A stretch of 64,000 nucleotides of DNA from Denitrobaculum tricleocarpae. Lineage in GTDB: Bacteria > Pseudomonadota > Alphaproteobacteria > Kiloniellales > Kiloniellaceae. The stretch spans positions 434,001 through 498,000 of the forward strand of contig NZ_ML660053.1 in NCBI RefSeq assembly GCF_007004665.1. Reading direction: 5' to 3'. Of the stretch, positions 46,558 to 55,239 are shown piece after piece (position 1 is the first letter of the stretch; every line of letters begins with the position of its first letter). Below the pieces are notes generated by a model. The model searched no databases, had not been told where the DNA came from, and worked only from the letters and a program-made list of their open reading frames with translations. Made by a program: the position numbers and the translations under genes.

Positions 46558-47613
46558 CTATGGCGTTACATCCTGCGCATCGCGCAGGTGTTGCGGTGCC
46601 TGTGGTGGGGCACCATCAGATGGGGCGGGGGTCCCCATCTCATCCTCCAGGTAGACCTCGATGATCTCGCGGAAGGATTTTTCAGCACGAAAACCCATTT
46701 TCAGGGCGCGCGCGGTGTCAAAGTCTTGCGGCCAACCTGCGACAATACTGGTAATATCCGGATCAGGCGCCCGGCGGATCAATGCGACGGCTGCATCGCC
46801 TGCGGTCAGACGCAGGGCATCGATCTGCTCAGCGACCGTGGCTGAGACGCCCGGCATGGTCATGTTGCGCTGCGCGCCCAGAGAAGCCGTGTCCATTGTC
46901 GCCGCATGCTCGATATACCCAACAGCAGAGCGTGGGCTTGCAAACCAGTGACGCACAGTCTCGTCGACCGGCAAGACTGCTTCTTTCCCGTTCAGCGGTT
47001 CGCGCAAAATCCCCGAGAAGAAACCCGACGCTGCCTTGTTCGGCACCCCGGGCCGGATACAGATGGTCGGAAAACGGATGCCCACTCCGTCGAGCAATCC
47101 GCGCCGGGAATAGTCATTGAGCATCAGCTCCCCAATGGCCTTTTGCGTCCCGTAGCTGGTCAGCGGGGTCAAGTGATAATCGTCCGGAATTTTCGACGGA
47201 AAAGGAGCGCCGAAGACCGCCAGGGATGACGCGTAAATGACCCTTGGGACGTATTTTTCAATACTTCGTATAGCCTCCAGCAGCGCGCGCGTGCCGTCGA
47301 GGTTTATACGGTACCCCTTCTCGAGATCCGCTTCGGCCTCCCCTGATACGACTGCGGCCAGATGAACGATGACATCCGGCCGATTCGCGACCAGACGTGC
47401 CGCGACACCGGGTTTTGACAGGTCTGCGGCCAGCACCTTGCGCATGCCGTCAAATCCGCCTGCGACGTCGGGCTCGACCACATCGACCAGTGTCAGCTCG
47501 CAGACGATTTGCCCCCCGATGCACCCCGTTTCAGCAATACGTTCGGCGAGTTTTCTGCCAATCATCCCGGCCGCGCCGATAATCATGACATGCAGGTTTT
47601 TCTCTTTCATCAT
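46558..47613 (-). CDS. denD: NAD-dependent sugar-acid dehydrogenase, DenD-like
   Basis: A 351-residue extended-SDR enzyme like D-erythronate dehydrogenase, which oxidises a four-carbon sugar acid at C2. The NAD motif is IIGAAGMIGRKLA, the active site SYGTQKA (Tyr and Lys), and IRFPTICIRPGVPNKAASGF is characteristic of this subgroup. The genes for the following kinase and decarboxylase steps (denK/otnK and otnC) are not in the window, so the pathway is either incomplete here or finished elsewhere. Start overlaps the GntR stop by four bases. Confidence 0.82.
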   Translation of the reverse strand: MMKEKNLHVMIIGAAGMIGRKLAERIAETGCIGGQIVCELTLVDVVEPDVAGGFDGMRKVLAADLSKPGVAARLVANRPDVIVHLAAVVSGEAEADLEKGYRINLDGTRALLEAIRSIEKYVPRVIYASSLAVFGAPFPSKIPDDYHLTPLTSYGTQKAIGELMLNDYSRRGLLDGVGIRFPTICIRPGVPNKAASGFFSGILREPLNGKEAVLPVDETVRHWFASPRSAVGYIEHAATMDTASLGAQRNMTMPGVSATVAEQIDALRLTAGDAAVALIRRAPDPDITSIVAGWPQDFDTARALKMGFRAEKSFREIIEVYLEDEMGTPAPSDGAPPQAPQHLRDAQDVTP

Positions 47614-48344
47614 GACGTCGCCATCAGTTCGCGGGTGGTGTCGTAGATACGGCGCTCGTGGACGCCAAAAGCCGCAGTTAAAGCCGGTCCGTCTCCGGTC
47701 TTGAGCGCAGACAAAATCTCTCGATGATCATTGATGCTCCGCTCGATGGCACCCGGTTCGGCGACGACGCGTCGGCGGTGGTCAAGCAGGTAGGAATAGA
47801 GCGTGGCGGCAAGATCGGACAGGACCGCATTGCCACAGGCGCGATAGATCTCAGTGTGAAATTCACGATCTGCGATGAGATATCTTATCGGATCACCGAT
47901 GGTATCTTCCTGGGTGTCAATCAGATCCGAAAGGCGTTCGATGCTTGCCGGGTCGATCCGCTCCGCGGCGAGACTGGCGACCCGTGCCTCGACGGTGAGG
48001 CGGGCTTCATGAACATCGTCAAGCGTGTAATCCGTGACCCTGCCCTGGGATAGGGCAGACATGCCCAGATCGCCGACATCGGCGGAAATCACCCGGGTGC
48101 GGGCCCCCTGCACGATCGAGACAATGCCTTTTGTTGAGAGTATGAGGAGCGCGCCTCGAATCGTCTCGCGGCTGACCCCCATCGCCGACGCCAGCTCCCG
48201 TTCGCTTGGCAGAGTATCCCCCACGGAGAGTGCACCCGAAGCAATCAGCGTTGCGAAACGCTCCGCAATTGCATCCTTCATGGAGTGGTGGGCCACCTTC
48301 TCCAGATGCGAACTTTCAGCAGCCAAGAACACGACTTTGTTCAT
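47610..48344 (-). CDS. GntR-family regulator with FCD domain
   Basis: A 244-residue FadR-like regulator. Winged HTH at about 22-85 (GDTLPSERELASAMGVSRETIRGALLIL), FCD ligand domain about 95-225 with the usual Asp/His metal ligands (REFHTEIYRACGN, NDHREILSAL). First gene of the GntR-denD-DctP-DctQ-DctM operon, which it likely represses until the substrate acid appears. Candidate operators lie just upstream. Confidence 0.92.
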   Translation of the reverse strand: MNKVVFLAAESSHLEKVAHHSMKDAIAERFATLIASGALSVGDTLPSERELASAMGVSRETIRGALLILSTKGIVSIVQGARTRVISADVGDLGMSALSQGRVTDYTLDDVHEARLTVEARVASLAAERIDPASIERLSDLIDTQEDTIGDPIRYLIADREFHTEIYRACGNAVLSDLAATLYSYLLDHRRRVVAEPGAIERSINDHREILSALKTGDGPALTAAFGVHERRIYDTTRELMATS

Positions 48345-48728
48345 CTCTTTCCTCCCCCACTTTAACGGTCAAATTTAACATTGACTGGTATTTTGGTACG
48401 GTCACTAGACCAGAAGACCAGTTGAGTCAATCGTTTCGCAATGTCGCCCGGGAAAAGAACGGGATTAGGGTGAGAAGAAGCGATGCCTTGAGCCCGGATA
48501 AAGTTGTATTTTTACTTCGAGCAGCCGGTGTTGCGCGGTCCCGGCGCCGTTTCGTCCGCTGGACGATTTCTATGTCATAATTAATTGATTTTGTTTAACT
48601 GTCTGTACTTGTGGAGCTGCTCGGACCGCTTCAAATCGTCCGGCGAAATGACAATCTGATCTGACGCAACCCGGTCAATCGTTTTTTCCATTGCCTGATG
48701 CGTGGAAAATAACCTACAGCCTCGGGGC
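48345..48728 (-). promoter_or_regulatory. Promoter and operator region of the TRAP operon; tlyA leader
   Basis: Reading on the minus strand, TTGACT (48430-48425), 17 bp, then TAGTGA makes a promoter. Within and below it, ACTGGT and ACCAGT (48418-48423 and 48384-48389 on the plus strand) form an inverted pair, and AGACCAG is directly repeated (AGACCAGAAGACCAG). TGGT/ACCA half-sites are the usual FadR-subfamily contacts, so autoregulation by the GntR protein is likely. The 48435-48700 part contains an AT-rich patch (48570-48600) probably serving tlyA; no gene is seen. Confidence 0.5.
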
Positions 48729-49484
48729 ATGAAGAAACCACGTAAGCAACGGATTGATCAGCTGCTGGTGGAGCGGGGATTGGTGGAGAGCCGTAGCCGC
48801 GCCCAGGCCATGATCATGGCCGGTCTGGTCTACAGCGATACCCGGCGCATCGATAAGCCGGGTCAGACGCTGCCAGAGGACGCGCCTCTTGAAATGAAAG
48901 GCCAGGACCATCCCTGGGTGAGCCGCGGCGGACTGAAGCTGATCAAGGGCCTGGAAAGCTTTGATGTCGATCCGGCGGGCCTGACCGCGCTGGATGTCGG
49001 CGCCTCCACCGGCGGCTTCACGGACGTTCTGCTGAGCAAGGGCGCGGCGAAGGTCTTCGCGGTGGATGTGGGCCATGGCCAACTGGCCTGGAAACTGCGC
49101 CAGGATCCGCGCGTTGTGGTGCTGGAACGCTGTAACGCCCGCCACCTGACCCGTGATCAGATTACAGAAGCCGTGGATATGGTGGTGTGTGATGCCAGCT
49201 TTATCGGCCTGCGGACGGTGCTGCCTGCCGCACTCACCCTGACCGCGCCCGGTGCGACCCTGCTGGCACTTATCAAGCCGCAGTTCGAGGTGGGTAAAGC
49301 CCTGGTCGGCAAGGGCGGGGTGGTAAGGGACCCTGAACTTCATGAAAAGGTCTGCGGGGAGATCCGGACCTGGGTCGAATCTTTGCCGGACTGGTCGGTG
49401 ATCGGACTGATCGAGAGTCCGATCAAGGGACCGGAGGGTAACGTCGAGTTTCTCATTGCCGCGCGGAGGGATTCGTCGACATAA
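48729..49484 (+). CDS. tlyA: TlyA-family rRNA 2'-O-methyltransferase / hemolysin-like
   Basis: A 251-residue protein with an N-terminal S4 RNA-binding domain (KQRIDQLLVERGLVESRSRAQAMI) and a C-terminal FtsJ-like SAM methyltransferase domain: motif I DVGASTGGFTD, and KPQFE with the late EGNVEFL. It methylates rRNA cytidines on the 2'-O in characterised cases. ATG 48729 is preferred, MKKPRKQRID being the family opening; the frame is open nine codons upstream. In relatives tlyA usually follows dxs directly; here MATE and TRAP genes lie between. Confidence 0.93.
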   Translation: MKKPRKQRIDQLLVERGLVESRSRAQAMIMAGLVYSDTRRIDKPGQTLPEDAPLEMKGQDHPWVSRGGLKLIKGLESFDVDPAGLTALDVGASTGGFTDVLLSKGAAKVFAVDVGHGQLAWKLRQDPRVVVLERCNARHLTRDQITEAVDMVVCDASFIGLRTVLPAALTLTAPGATLLALIKPQFEVGKALVGKGGVVRDPELHEKVCGEIRTWVESLPDWSVIGLIESPIKGPEGNVEFLIAARRDSST

Positions 49485-49503
49485 GATTCGGCCGCCAGAC
49501 AAC

Positions 49504-49555
49504 CCGGGCCAGAAAATCCGGGCCAGAAAATCCGGGCCGTACAATTTGGCCCGGA
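49504..49555. repeat. 14-bp tandem repeat ending in a hairpin between convergent genes
   Basis: Unit CCGGGCCAGAAAAT occurs twice with a third partial copy (49504-49538). The last GGGCC run forms the left arm of a hairpin, TCCGGGCC (49531-49538) with GGCCCGGA (49548-49555), loop nine bases. It lies between the stops of tlyA and the chemoreceptor gene and is likely a bidirectional terminator without a clear T-run. Confidence 0.7.
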
Positions 49556-49559
49556 CAAG

Positions 49560-51176
49560 CTAAGCCGTTTTGATTTCCCGCAAAAAGGTATCGACTTCGC
49601 CATGCAGTTTGTCCGAGAGGTCCGTCAGGTGCGAAGCGGCATCCTTCATGGACTCCGCTGACTGACCGGTTTGATCGGCCGAGCTGCTGACGTCGTCGAT
49701 GCTTGTCGAGATTCGCTGCGTGCTGTCGGCGGCTTCCTGGATGCTCCTGGAGATTTCCTGCGTGGCGGCACCTTGCTGTTCGACCGCGGCGGAGATTGAA
49801 GACGCGATCTCGTCGACCTTGGCGATGGTGGAGCCGATGCTTCTGATGGCGTCGACCGCAGCTTCGGTTGCGGTTTGCATCGCGCCGATTTGCTCGCCGA
49901 TTTCTTCGGTCGCCTTTGCGGTCTGGGTTGCCAGATTTTTGACTTCCGAGGCGACCACAGCGAAGCCTTTACCTGCGTCTCCGGCGCGGGCAGCCTCGAT
50001 GGTGGCATTGAGGGCGAGCAAGTTGGTCTGTTCGGCGATATCCGAGATCAAGTCAATCACGTCGCCGATCTTCCTGGCAGCTTCCGAGAGCCCGCCGACT
50101 TCCTCGTTCGTGGTTTCAACCTGCTGAACCGCCTCGGATGTGACGTTGGAGGAATCAACGACCTTTCGGCTGATTTCCTGGATGGAGCGGGAGAGTTCCT
50201 CGGAGGCCGAGGCGACCGTCTGCACATTCGCGGTGGTTTCAGCCGAAGCCGTCGCCACGTTGCCGCTGGTCTGGTTCGTGCGTCCGGCGGTCTCGGAAAG
50301 GCGCTGGGCACCTGAAGTCATATCGCCGATCGCCAGAGACACCTCGTTGACAATACTTTTGACGCTTTCCTCGAAGCTGGTGGCGAGCCGGTTCATGTCG
50401 GCGCGCTTGGTTTCCTCGGCCTTGCGCCGGGTCTCTTCCTGCTCGGCTTCAGCGCGGCGGAGCTCCAGACTGTTGTGTTTGAAGACCTCGACGGCCTGGA
50501 TCATGGAGCCGATCTCGTCCTTGCGCTCTTTGCCTTCAATTGCGATGTCCAGATTTCCGCCGGCGATCTCGCTCATGATCGTGGTCGTTTTCTGGATCGG
50601 CGCGGAGACGGAGCGGCGGATCAGGTAAGCCATGATGGCGATGACAAACAGCAAGACTGCCGCGGATATGTAGATCAATGTGAGTTTGGTATTTGTGATC
50701 TTGTCGGCGATCTCTGTCGTGTCCCAGGCCGTGGCCAGGTATCCGATGGTCGTTCGTTTATCGCCTTTCCCGTACATTATGGGCTGAACGTAAATCTGAT
50801 GGTTTCCGACGCGTGTTCCGTTCTCCAGGTCTCTGGAAAGTTCTTCCAGCACGGGCGTGGAGAGGTTCGGGGACGTTGATTCAAAGAGCACGTCCGTCTC
50901 ACCTATCCACGCGCGCACGGCCATCAGGTTAGAGGTTTCGTAGTAGCCGTCGACGAGCTTCTCGAAGGATGTTTTCTGCCTGAATTTCACGGCGCCCGAA
51001 GCCCGATCGCTCATCGAGTTCGACCCATCTTCGTTTGCCTTTGCGGCAGCCGCGTAGAGTTCGCGGTCGAGGTGGCTAACAGAGATGAACACCAGGGCAA
51101 AGATCCCGATAATCACCGGTATAACCGAGAGCATCGTGATTTTCTTACCGAGTGAGAGTGAAAATATCGAAGACAT
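49560..51176 (-). CDS. Methyl-accepting chemotaxis protein, partner of adjacent solute-binding protein
   Basis: A 538-residue chemoreceptor: TM1 at about 13-35, a periplasmic domain (36-160) that looks like a single Cache-type sensor ([12 protein letters not shown], then [25 protein letters not shown]), TM2 about 163-184, HAMP, and a signalling hairpin with the tip [19 protein letters not shown]. No CheR pentapeptide. It follows a solute-binding-protein gene by 46 bp on the same strand with no importer genes nearby, so the binding protein may present ligand to this receptor. Confidence 0.95.
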   Translation of the reverse strand: MSSIFSLSLGKKITMLSVIPVIIGIFALVFISVSHLDRELYAAAAKANEDGSNSMSDRASGAVKFRQKTSFEKLVDGYYETSNLMAVRAWIGETDVLFESTSPNLSTPVLEELSRDLENGTRVGNHQIYVQPIMYGKGDKRTTIGYLATAWDTTEIADKITNTKLTLIYISAAVLLFVIAIMAYLIRRSVSAPIQKTTTIMSEIAGGNLDIAIEGKERKDEIGSMIQAVEVFKHNSLELRRAEAEQEETRRKAEETKRADMNRLATSFEESVKSIVNEVSLAIGDMTSGAQRLSETAGRTNQTSGNVATASAETTANVQTVASASEELSRSIQEISRKVVDSSNVTSEAVQQVETTNEEVGGLSEAARKIGDVIDLISDIAEQTNLLALNATIEAARAGDAGKGFAVVASEVKNLATQTAKATEEIGEQIGAMQTATEAAVDAIRSIGSTIAKVDEIASSISAAVEQQGAATQEISRSIQEAADSTQRISTSIDDVSSSADQTGQSAESMKDAASHLTDLSDKLHGEVDTFLREIKTA

Positions 51177-51222
51177 GAAATCATTCCTTCAAAAGGACCG
51201 TCTTAAGATCGCTTCGGTGAGG

Positions 51223-52161
51223 CTACTCGATGAGTTCAGCACCCTCGAAGAGTTCGGGAGCAAGCTCCAGGCCCAGGGACGAGAGTGTGGTCATGTTAAC
51301 CACCAGCGTCGGGTCTTCATCGAAGCCGACCGGAACTTCCTGCACGGACACGCCACTGCTGGCGACTTCCATCAGCTTGGTGGCCAGCATGGCGCCCAGC
51401 TTATGATCGTCCGCCGAGAGCGCCGTTAGAGCACCCAGTTTGACGGCACCTGCCGCATAGGCGGCGACGGGAGCATCTCCGGCTGCCGCATTGATGGCAT
51501 CCATGTTTTGATCATAGAGTGGGGCCTGGTTGCCCAGCACGATCAGGGAAACACCGTTGTTCTTCTCGATATCAGCAACGATTGCATCGCGGCCTTTGAC
51601 GGCACTGCTGGTGCAGGTCAGATTTAGTGTTGCACAGGCCGCCATCGTGCCTTCGGCATCGACAGGTCCGCTGGGATGGCCTTCCTCGACAATCAGATGA
51701 ATAGTCTTGAGGTCCGGGATCACAGCCTGGAAAGACTCAAGCCGGGTTTCGTAGTCGATGTAATAGGTCACACCCGTAATGTTGCCTTCGGGTGCCGAGA
51801 GATCCGCGATCACGCCGAGCTGTCCGGGATGGTTGGCGCCACCGATGAAGGTCGGGATACTGGGCGGCCGTTTGCCGAGCGCTTTCGCGCCGTTTGACCG
51901 CAGGATGACCATGACTTTTTTGGAGCCTTCGAACTCCGAGATCGCAGCCTCGAGCTCGGCGGCACTGCCGAGTGCCGGACGAATTTCAAGATTGGCATCG
52001 GGCGCGATCGCTTTGATCTGTTCTTCGAACCCGGCGAAAACACGTTTCGCCATCCCCGACTTGCCTTGCCATGCAACGCCTATCTCGAGTGCGTGTGCTG
52101 CACTGACCGTCGAGAACATAAGCGATGTTGCAAATACACATTTCAAAAATTTACTGGGCAT
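51223..52161 (-). CDS. Periplasmic solute-binding protein (ABC_sub_bind, TrpX-like family)
   Basis: A 312-residue exported binding protein of the PF04392 type, related to type I periplasmic folds. Signal peptide 1-25 (MFSTVSAAHA, cleavage before LEIGV). Features: GGANHPGQLGVIADLSAPEGNITGVTYYID and the later LIVLGNQAPLYDQNMDAINAAA match that family. The permease and ATPase that normally follow are missing; a chemoreceptor gene follows instead. Ligand unknown. Mutual genomic position suggests a role in sensing more than uptake. Confidence 0.88.
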   Translation of the reverse strand: MPSKFLKCVFATSLMFSTVSAAHALEIGVAWQGKSGMAKRVFAGFEEQIKAIAPDANLEIRPALGSAAELEAAISEFEGSKKVMVILRSNGAKALGKRPPSIPTFIGGANHPGQLGVIADLSAPEGNITGVTYYIDYETRLESFQAVIPDLKTIHLIVEEGHPSGPVDAEGTMAACATLNLTCTSSAVKGRDAIVADIEKNNGVSLIVLGNQAPLYDQNMDAINAAAGDAPVAAYAAGAVKLGALTALSADDHKLGAMLATKLMEVASSGVSVQEVPVGFDEDPTLVVNMTTLSSLGLELAPELFEGAELIE

Positions 52162-52671
52162 TTCACTCTTCTCACTTCTTAACCAGTTACAAAGGATTCA
52201 AATGAGCAGAGCAAAAGCTAGAAGCGTTTGATTAATTATTGTTTAAGTTGAATTTTAACCATAGTCATACGCATGCCTATGCATAAGCTACTGATATTAT
52301 GAAAATAAGAAACTCGTGATAGGTGTAAGAAAACATCAGGCAAAGTTGTCGTCTCTGCTCAACTGCGCTGAGGGTGTCTCATCTGATAGGTCGATAAATT
52401 GCAAAACCAGAGGTTTCTCTGAACGCTCCTGGTTGTGAGCAGCGCTTCGAACCGGTCTGGTTTGGCCTCAGTTGGGTTTTTACATTCGAGAGCCGTACCG
52501 AATAGATTTTTCGCCAAAAGATAGCAGTTCCTGCGAGGCGAAGCGTGCTTGCTAACGGTATTGATGAGCGATGGATAAGCCGGATGGGCGGCTTACAGCG
52601 ATCCGCCTGAAACGGATCGCTGTAAGAGACAGATCCTGAAACCGAGTGAAGAGATCAAGCTTTTCGATGGC
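52162..52671. other. Intergenic region with a perfect 14-bp hairpin
   Basis: Upstream part (52200-52330) is AT-rich and should hold the promoter of the binding-protein gene. CTTACAGCGATCCG (52592-52605) and CGGATCGCTGTAAG (52613-52626) form a perfect 14-bp stem with loop CCTGAAA, 45 bp beyond the sppA stop. No T-run follows on the minus strand, so it could be a Rho-assisted terminator, mRNA-stabilising hairpin or protein site. No gene is seen in the rest. Confidence 0.6.
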
Positions 52672-54471
52672 TCATTCGGGTGCGCGCAGCAAGGGGGCTT
52701 CAAGTGTACGGCTGCGCGGATCGGCGGTTGCCCGCTCCATGGTTTCCATGAAGGGAGCGGCGACCTCGGTCAAACGGGCAAGGTCGCGGATCATGCCGCC
52801 GATCCCTGGTCCGCTGAACTCACCGGACAGGAGTTTACGGATCATATCTTCGAAGGACGGCGCCTCAGGCAGCACTCTCAGCTGGTGGGATTGTCCCTCC
52901 GTCAAACCGGCTGCGCTGCGGGCAAGCTTCAGTGCCGTGGCAAAACCACCCAGTTCGTCGACCAGCCCGAGCTCCTTCGCGTCGCGCCCGGTCCAGACCT
53001 GTCCTTTGGCCGAGGACAAGACGTCCGGTAGGGGGAGGCCGCGTCCTTCGGCGACCTTTTGAGTGAAGTCGGTATAAACCCGGTCGAGTGAGGTTTGCAG
53101 CATCTGCCACTGCTGCGGTGTGAAGTCGCGGTTCGCGCTCCAGATCCCGGCATTGCGGCCCGCCTGGACGCCATCCCATCCGATGTCATACTCGCGCCAG
53201 AGATCGTCGAGCACGACCTTGCCGGTGACAACGCCGATTGAGCCGGTAATGGTGGCCGGGTTGGCGACGATCCGCTCGGCGGCGGCGGAGACGAAGTATC
53301 CTCCCGAGGCCGCCAGCCCGCCCATGCTGACGATCACCGGCTTCCCGGCTTCCCGGGCCCGCACCACTTCGCGCCAAATCGTATCGGAGGCGACGTAGGA
53401 GCCGCCGGGGCTATCGACACGAAATACGATGGCTGCGACGTCGGGGTCGTCGACGGCGCGGCGCAGGGCCGCTGAGATGGTGTCAGACCCCATCACCGAA
53501 GAGCCGCCGAAGGAATCGTCGTTCTCGGCCAGCGCGATGGCGCCCGCGCCCTGAACCAGGGCGATGACCGGGCCGTCGGAGAACTCCTCTTCAAGCCCCG
53601 CGTAGTAGTCACGGATGTCGACCGGGCTTGAGTCTTCGTCAGGGAACGCGAATTCCAAAACGCCATCCCAGTAGCCCAGTTCGCTCACCAGGCCCGCGTC
53701 TTTTGCCTCGGTGGCCGACAGAGGCGCCCGGTCGATCAGTTCCTGCGTGAGCTGGGGCCCGAGTCCGCGGCTCTCCGACACACCCTCGACGATCTGCTCA
53801 AGCCAGGAATCCACGAGCTGTTGGAGGTTTTCCTTTACCGGTTGGGACATTTCCTCACCGGTCAAAAACTCTACCGCACCCTTATACTCCTCGCGCTGAC
53901 CGAAGCTCGGCTTCACGCCGTGTTTGTCGAGCAGACCGCGAATGTAGGGGCTTTCCAACTGGATGCCGGTAATGTCCAGGTCGCCGGAAGGCTGAAGCCA
54001 AATCTCTTCAAAGGCGGACGCGAGGTAGTAGTGTAGGGTGCCGTCGCCGCCCTCGCCGAAGGACTCCGCGAATGCTATAGAGAATTTGCCGGTTGCCCTG
54101 AATCCCGCAATGGCCTCGCGTAGTTCCTGGACCTGTGAAATGCCGAGCGGGCCACGTCCGACACGTGCGACGACCCCAACCACGCGCGGATCGCTGCTGG
54201 CGCGCGACAATGCATCCACCGCATCCCGAAGAACCAATCCGCCACCGTGCGAGGCGCGGCTGAAGGGCGACTGCGGGCTCGTCTCGCTGACGCCATCGGA
54301 CAGATCGAGCTGAAGCACAACACGCTCGGGCAGTGGATCAGGCTCGTAATCGAAGCGGCTGATATTGTCCTGCAAAGCGGATATTGAAATGGCGATGGCC
54401 AGAACCATTAGGAAACCCAGGGTCGCGAAGAGACCCACAATGCACTTCAGGACAAAAAGAATGACTTTCAT
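52672..54471 (-). CDS. sppA: Signal peptide peptidase SppA, long (67K) form
   Basis: Inner-membrane serine protease that degrades cleaved signal peptides. 599 residues: N-terminal membrane anchor (about 5-30), an N-terminal half giving the catalytic Lys (Lys197, in QREEYKGAVEF) and a C-terminal half giving the nucleophile Ser389 (GGLAASGGYF), as in the E. coli Lys-Ser dyad. Strand SPGGSY and TGSIGVV are also conserved. It stands alone; hairpins flank it on both sides. Confidence 0.94.
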   Translation of the reverse strand: MKVILFVLKCIVGLFATLGFLMVLAIAISISALQDNISRFDYEPDPLPERVVLQLDLSDGVSETSPQSPFSRASHGGGLVLRDAVDALSRASSDPRVVGVVARVGRGPLGISQVQELREAIAGFRATGKFSIAFAESFGEGGDGTLHYYLASAFEEIWLQPSGDLDITGIQLESPYIRGLLDKHGVKPSFGQREEYKGAVEFLTGEEMSQPVKENLQQLVDSWLEQIVEGVSESRGLGPQLTQELIDRAPLSATEAKDAGLVSELGYWDGVLEFAFPDEDSSPVDIRDYYAGLEEEFSDGPVIALVQGAGAIALAENDDSFGGSSVMGSDTISAALRRAVDDPDVAAIVFRVDSPGGSYVASDTIWREVVRAREAGKPVIVSMGGLAASGGYFVSAAAERIVANPATITGSIGVVTGKVVLDDLWREYDIGWDGVQAGRNAGIWSANRDFTPQQWQMLQTSLDRVYTDFTQKVAEGRGLPLPDVLSSAKGQVWTGRDAKELGLVDELGGFATALKLARSAAGLTEGQSHQLRVLPEAPSFEDMIRKLLSGEFSGPGIGGMIRDLARLTEVAAPFMETMERATADPRSRTLEAPLLRAPE

Positions 54472-54610
54472 GATTTCAGATCGGTTCCTGTTTGACGGGC
54501 GAGCGGCGGCTGAAAGAGGCGAGCTATGCGTGCAGGTATATTGGGTCGATAGAGGTTCTGCGGCAACGTAATTTTTTGCCTAAGTCAACGGGTTAAGTTG
54601 ATTTTGGAGA

Positions 54611-54676
54611 TTCCTGTCCGCTTGATCTGATCCCTCACTTCGCTCATTCTGCGCAAACGCATCCTGCGGACAGGAA
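54611..54676. repeat. 11-bp inverted repeat with 44-base loop
   Basis: TTCCTGTCCGC (54611-54621) and GCGGACAGGAA (54666-54676) are exact inverted copies. They lie in the 286-bp region between divergent sppA and the YqaA-like gene. The long loop and perfect arms could be a structured leader, small RNA or protein-binding site; no T-run. The rest of the gap shows no gene. Confidence 0.7.
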
Positions 54677-54757
54677 CCGATGAATCCAGGGCAGCCCTAT
54701 GAAGGTGGCTTTTCGATTGTGGCGTAAGGGAAATGGCGGAAAGGTCATGGCAGTCGC

Positions 54758-55207
54758 GTGACGGCATCCCTTTGGCTCTTATTCGTCAGCGCCTTTACCT
54801 CGGCGACACTGCTTCCCGGCAGCTCCGAAGCCGTGCTGATGACATTGCTGACGGCGGATGGCGGTATTCTGGCACGTGAGGCCGTGTTTCCGCTGGTGGC
54901 CGTCGCGACGCTCGGGAACTCCCTTGGGTCCCTGGTCAATTGGATCCTCGGCCGCTTCTTTTCTCATTACCGGGACCGCAAGTGGTTTCCGGTGAACGAA
55001 GATGAGTTCGCCCGGGCGCAAGCCTGGTACGGCCGCTGGGGCATATGGTCCCTTGCACTCTCCTGGATGCCCCTGATCGGTGACCCCATTACCTTGATCG
55101 CAGGCGTAATGCGCACGCCTTTCCTGCCGTTCATTCTGATTGTGGTCGTCGCGAAAGCGGCGCGCTATAGCTTCCTCGCCCTGGGTGTAGCCGCGGTTCT
55201 GGCTTAA
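54758..55207 (+). CDS. YqaA/DedA-family membrane protein
   Basis: A 149-residue membrane protein resembling YqaA (SNARE-associated/DedA superfamily): opening LFVSAFTSATLLPGSSEAVLMTLL, middle GNSLGSLVNWILGRFF and the WMPLIGDPITLIAGVMRTP segment with the typical Gly-Asp-Pro. About four helices. GTG 54758 start. DedA relatives flip undecaprenyl or other lipids; YqaA itself is unassigned. The 3' end is duplicated in the next 22 bp. Confidence 0.88.
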   Translation: MTASLWLLFVSAFTSATLLPGSSEAVLMTLLTADGGILAREAVFPLVAVATLGNSLGSLVNWILGRFFSHYRDRKWFPVNEDEFARAQAWYGRWGIWSLALSWMPLIGDPITLIAGVMRTPFLPFILIVVVAKAARYSFLALGVAAVLA

Positions 55208-55239
55208 AAGCTGCGGGGTTCTGGCTTGAAAGCTACAGG
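55195..55239. repeat. 22-bp direct repeat across two convergent stops
   Basis: GGTTCTGGCTTAAAAGCTGC (55195 on) and GGTTCTGGCTTGAAAGCTAC (55218 on) differ at two positions over 20 bases. The first copy contains the YqaA stop, the second the GNAT stop on the other strand. A short local duplication seems to have created the intergenic DNA. Confidence 0.85.
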
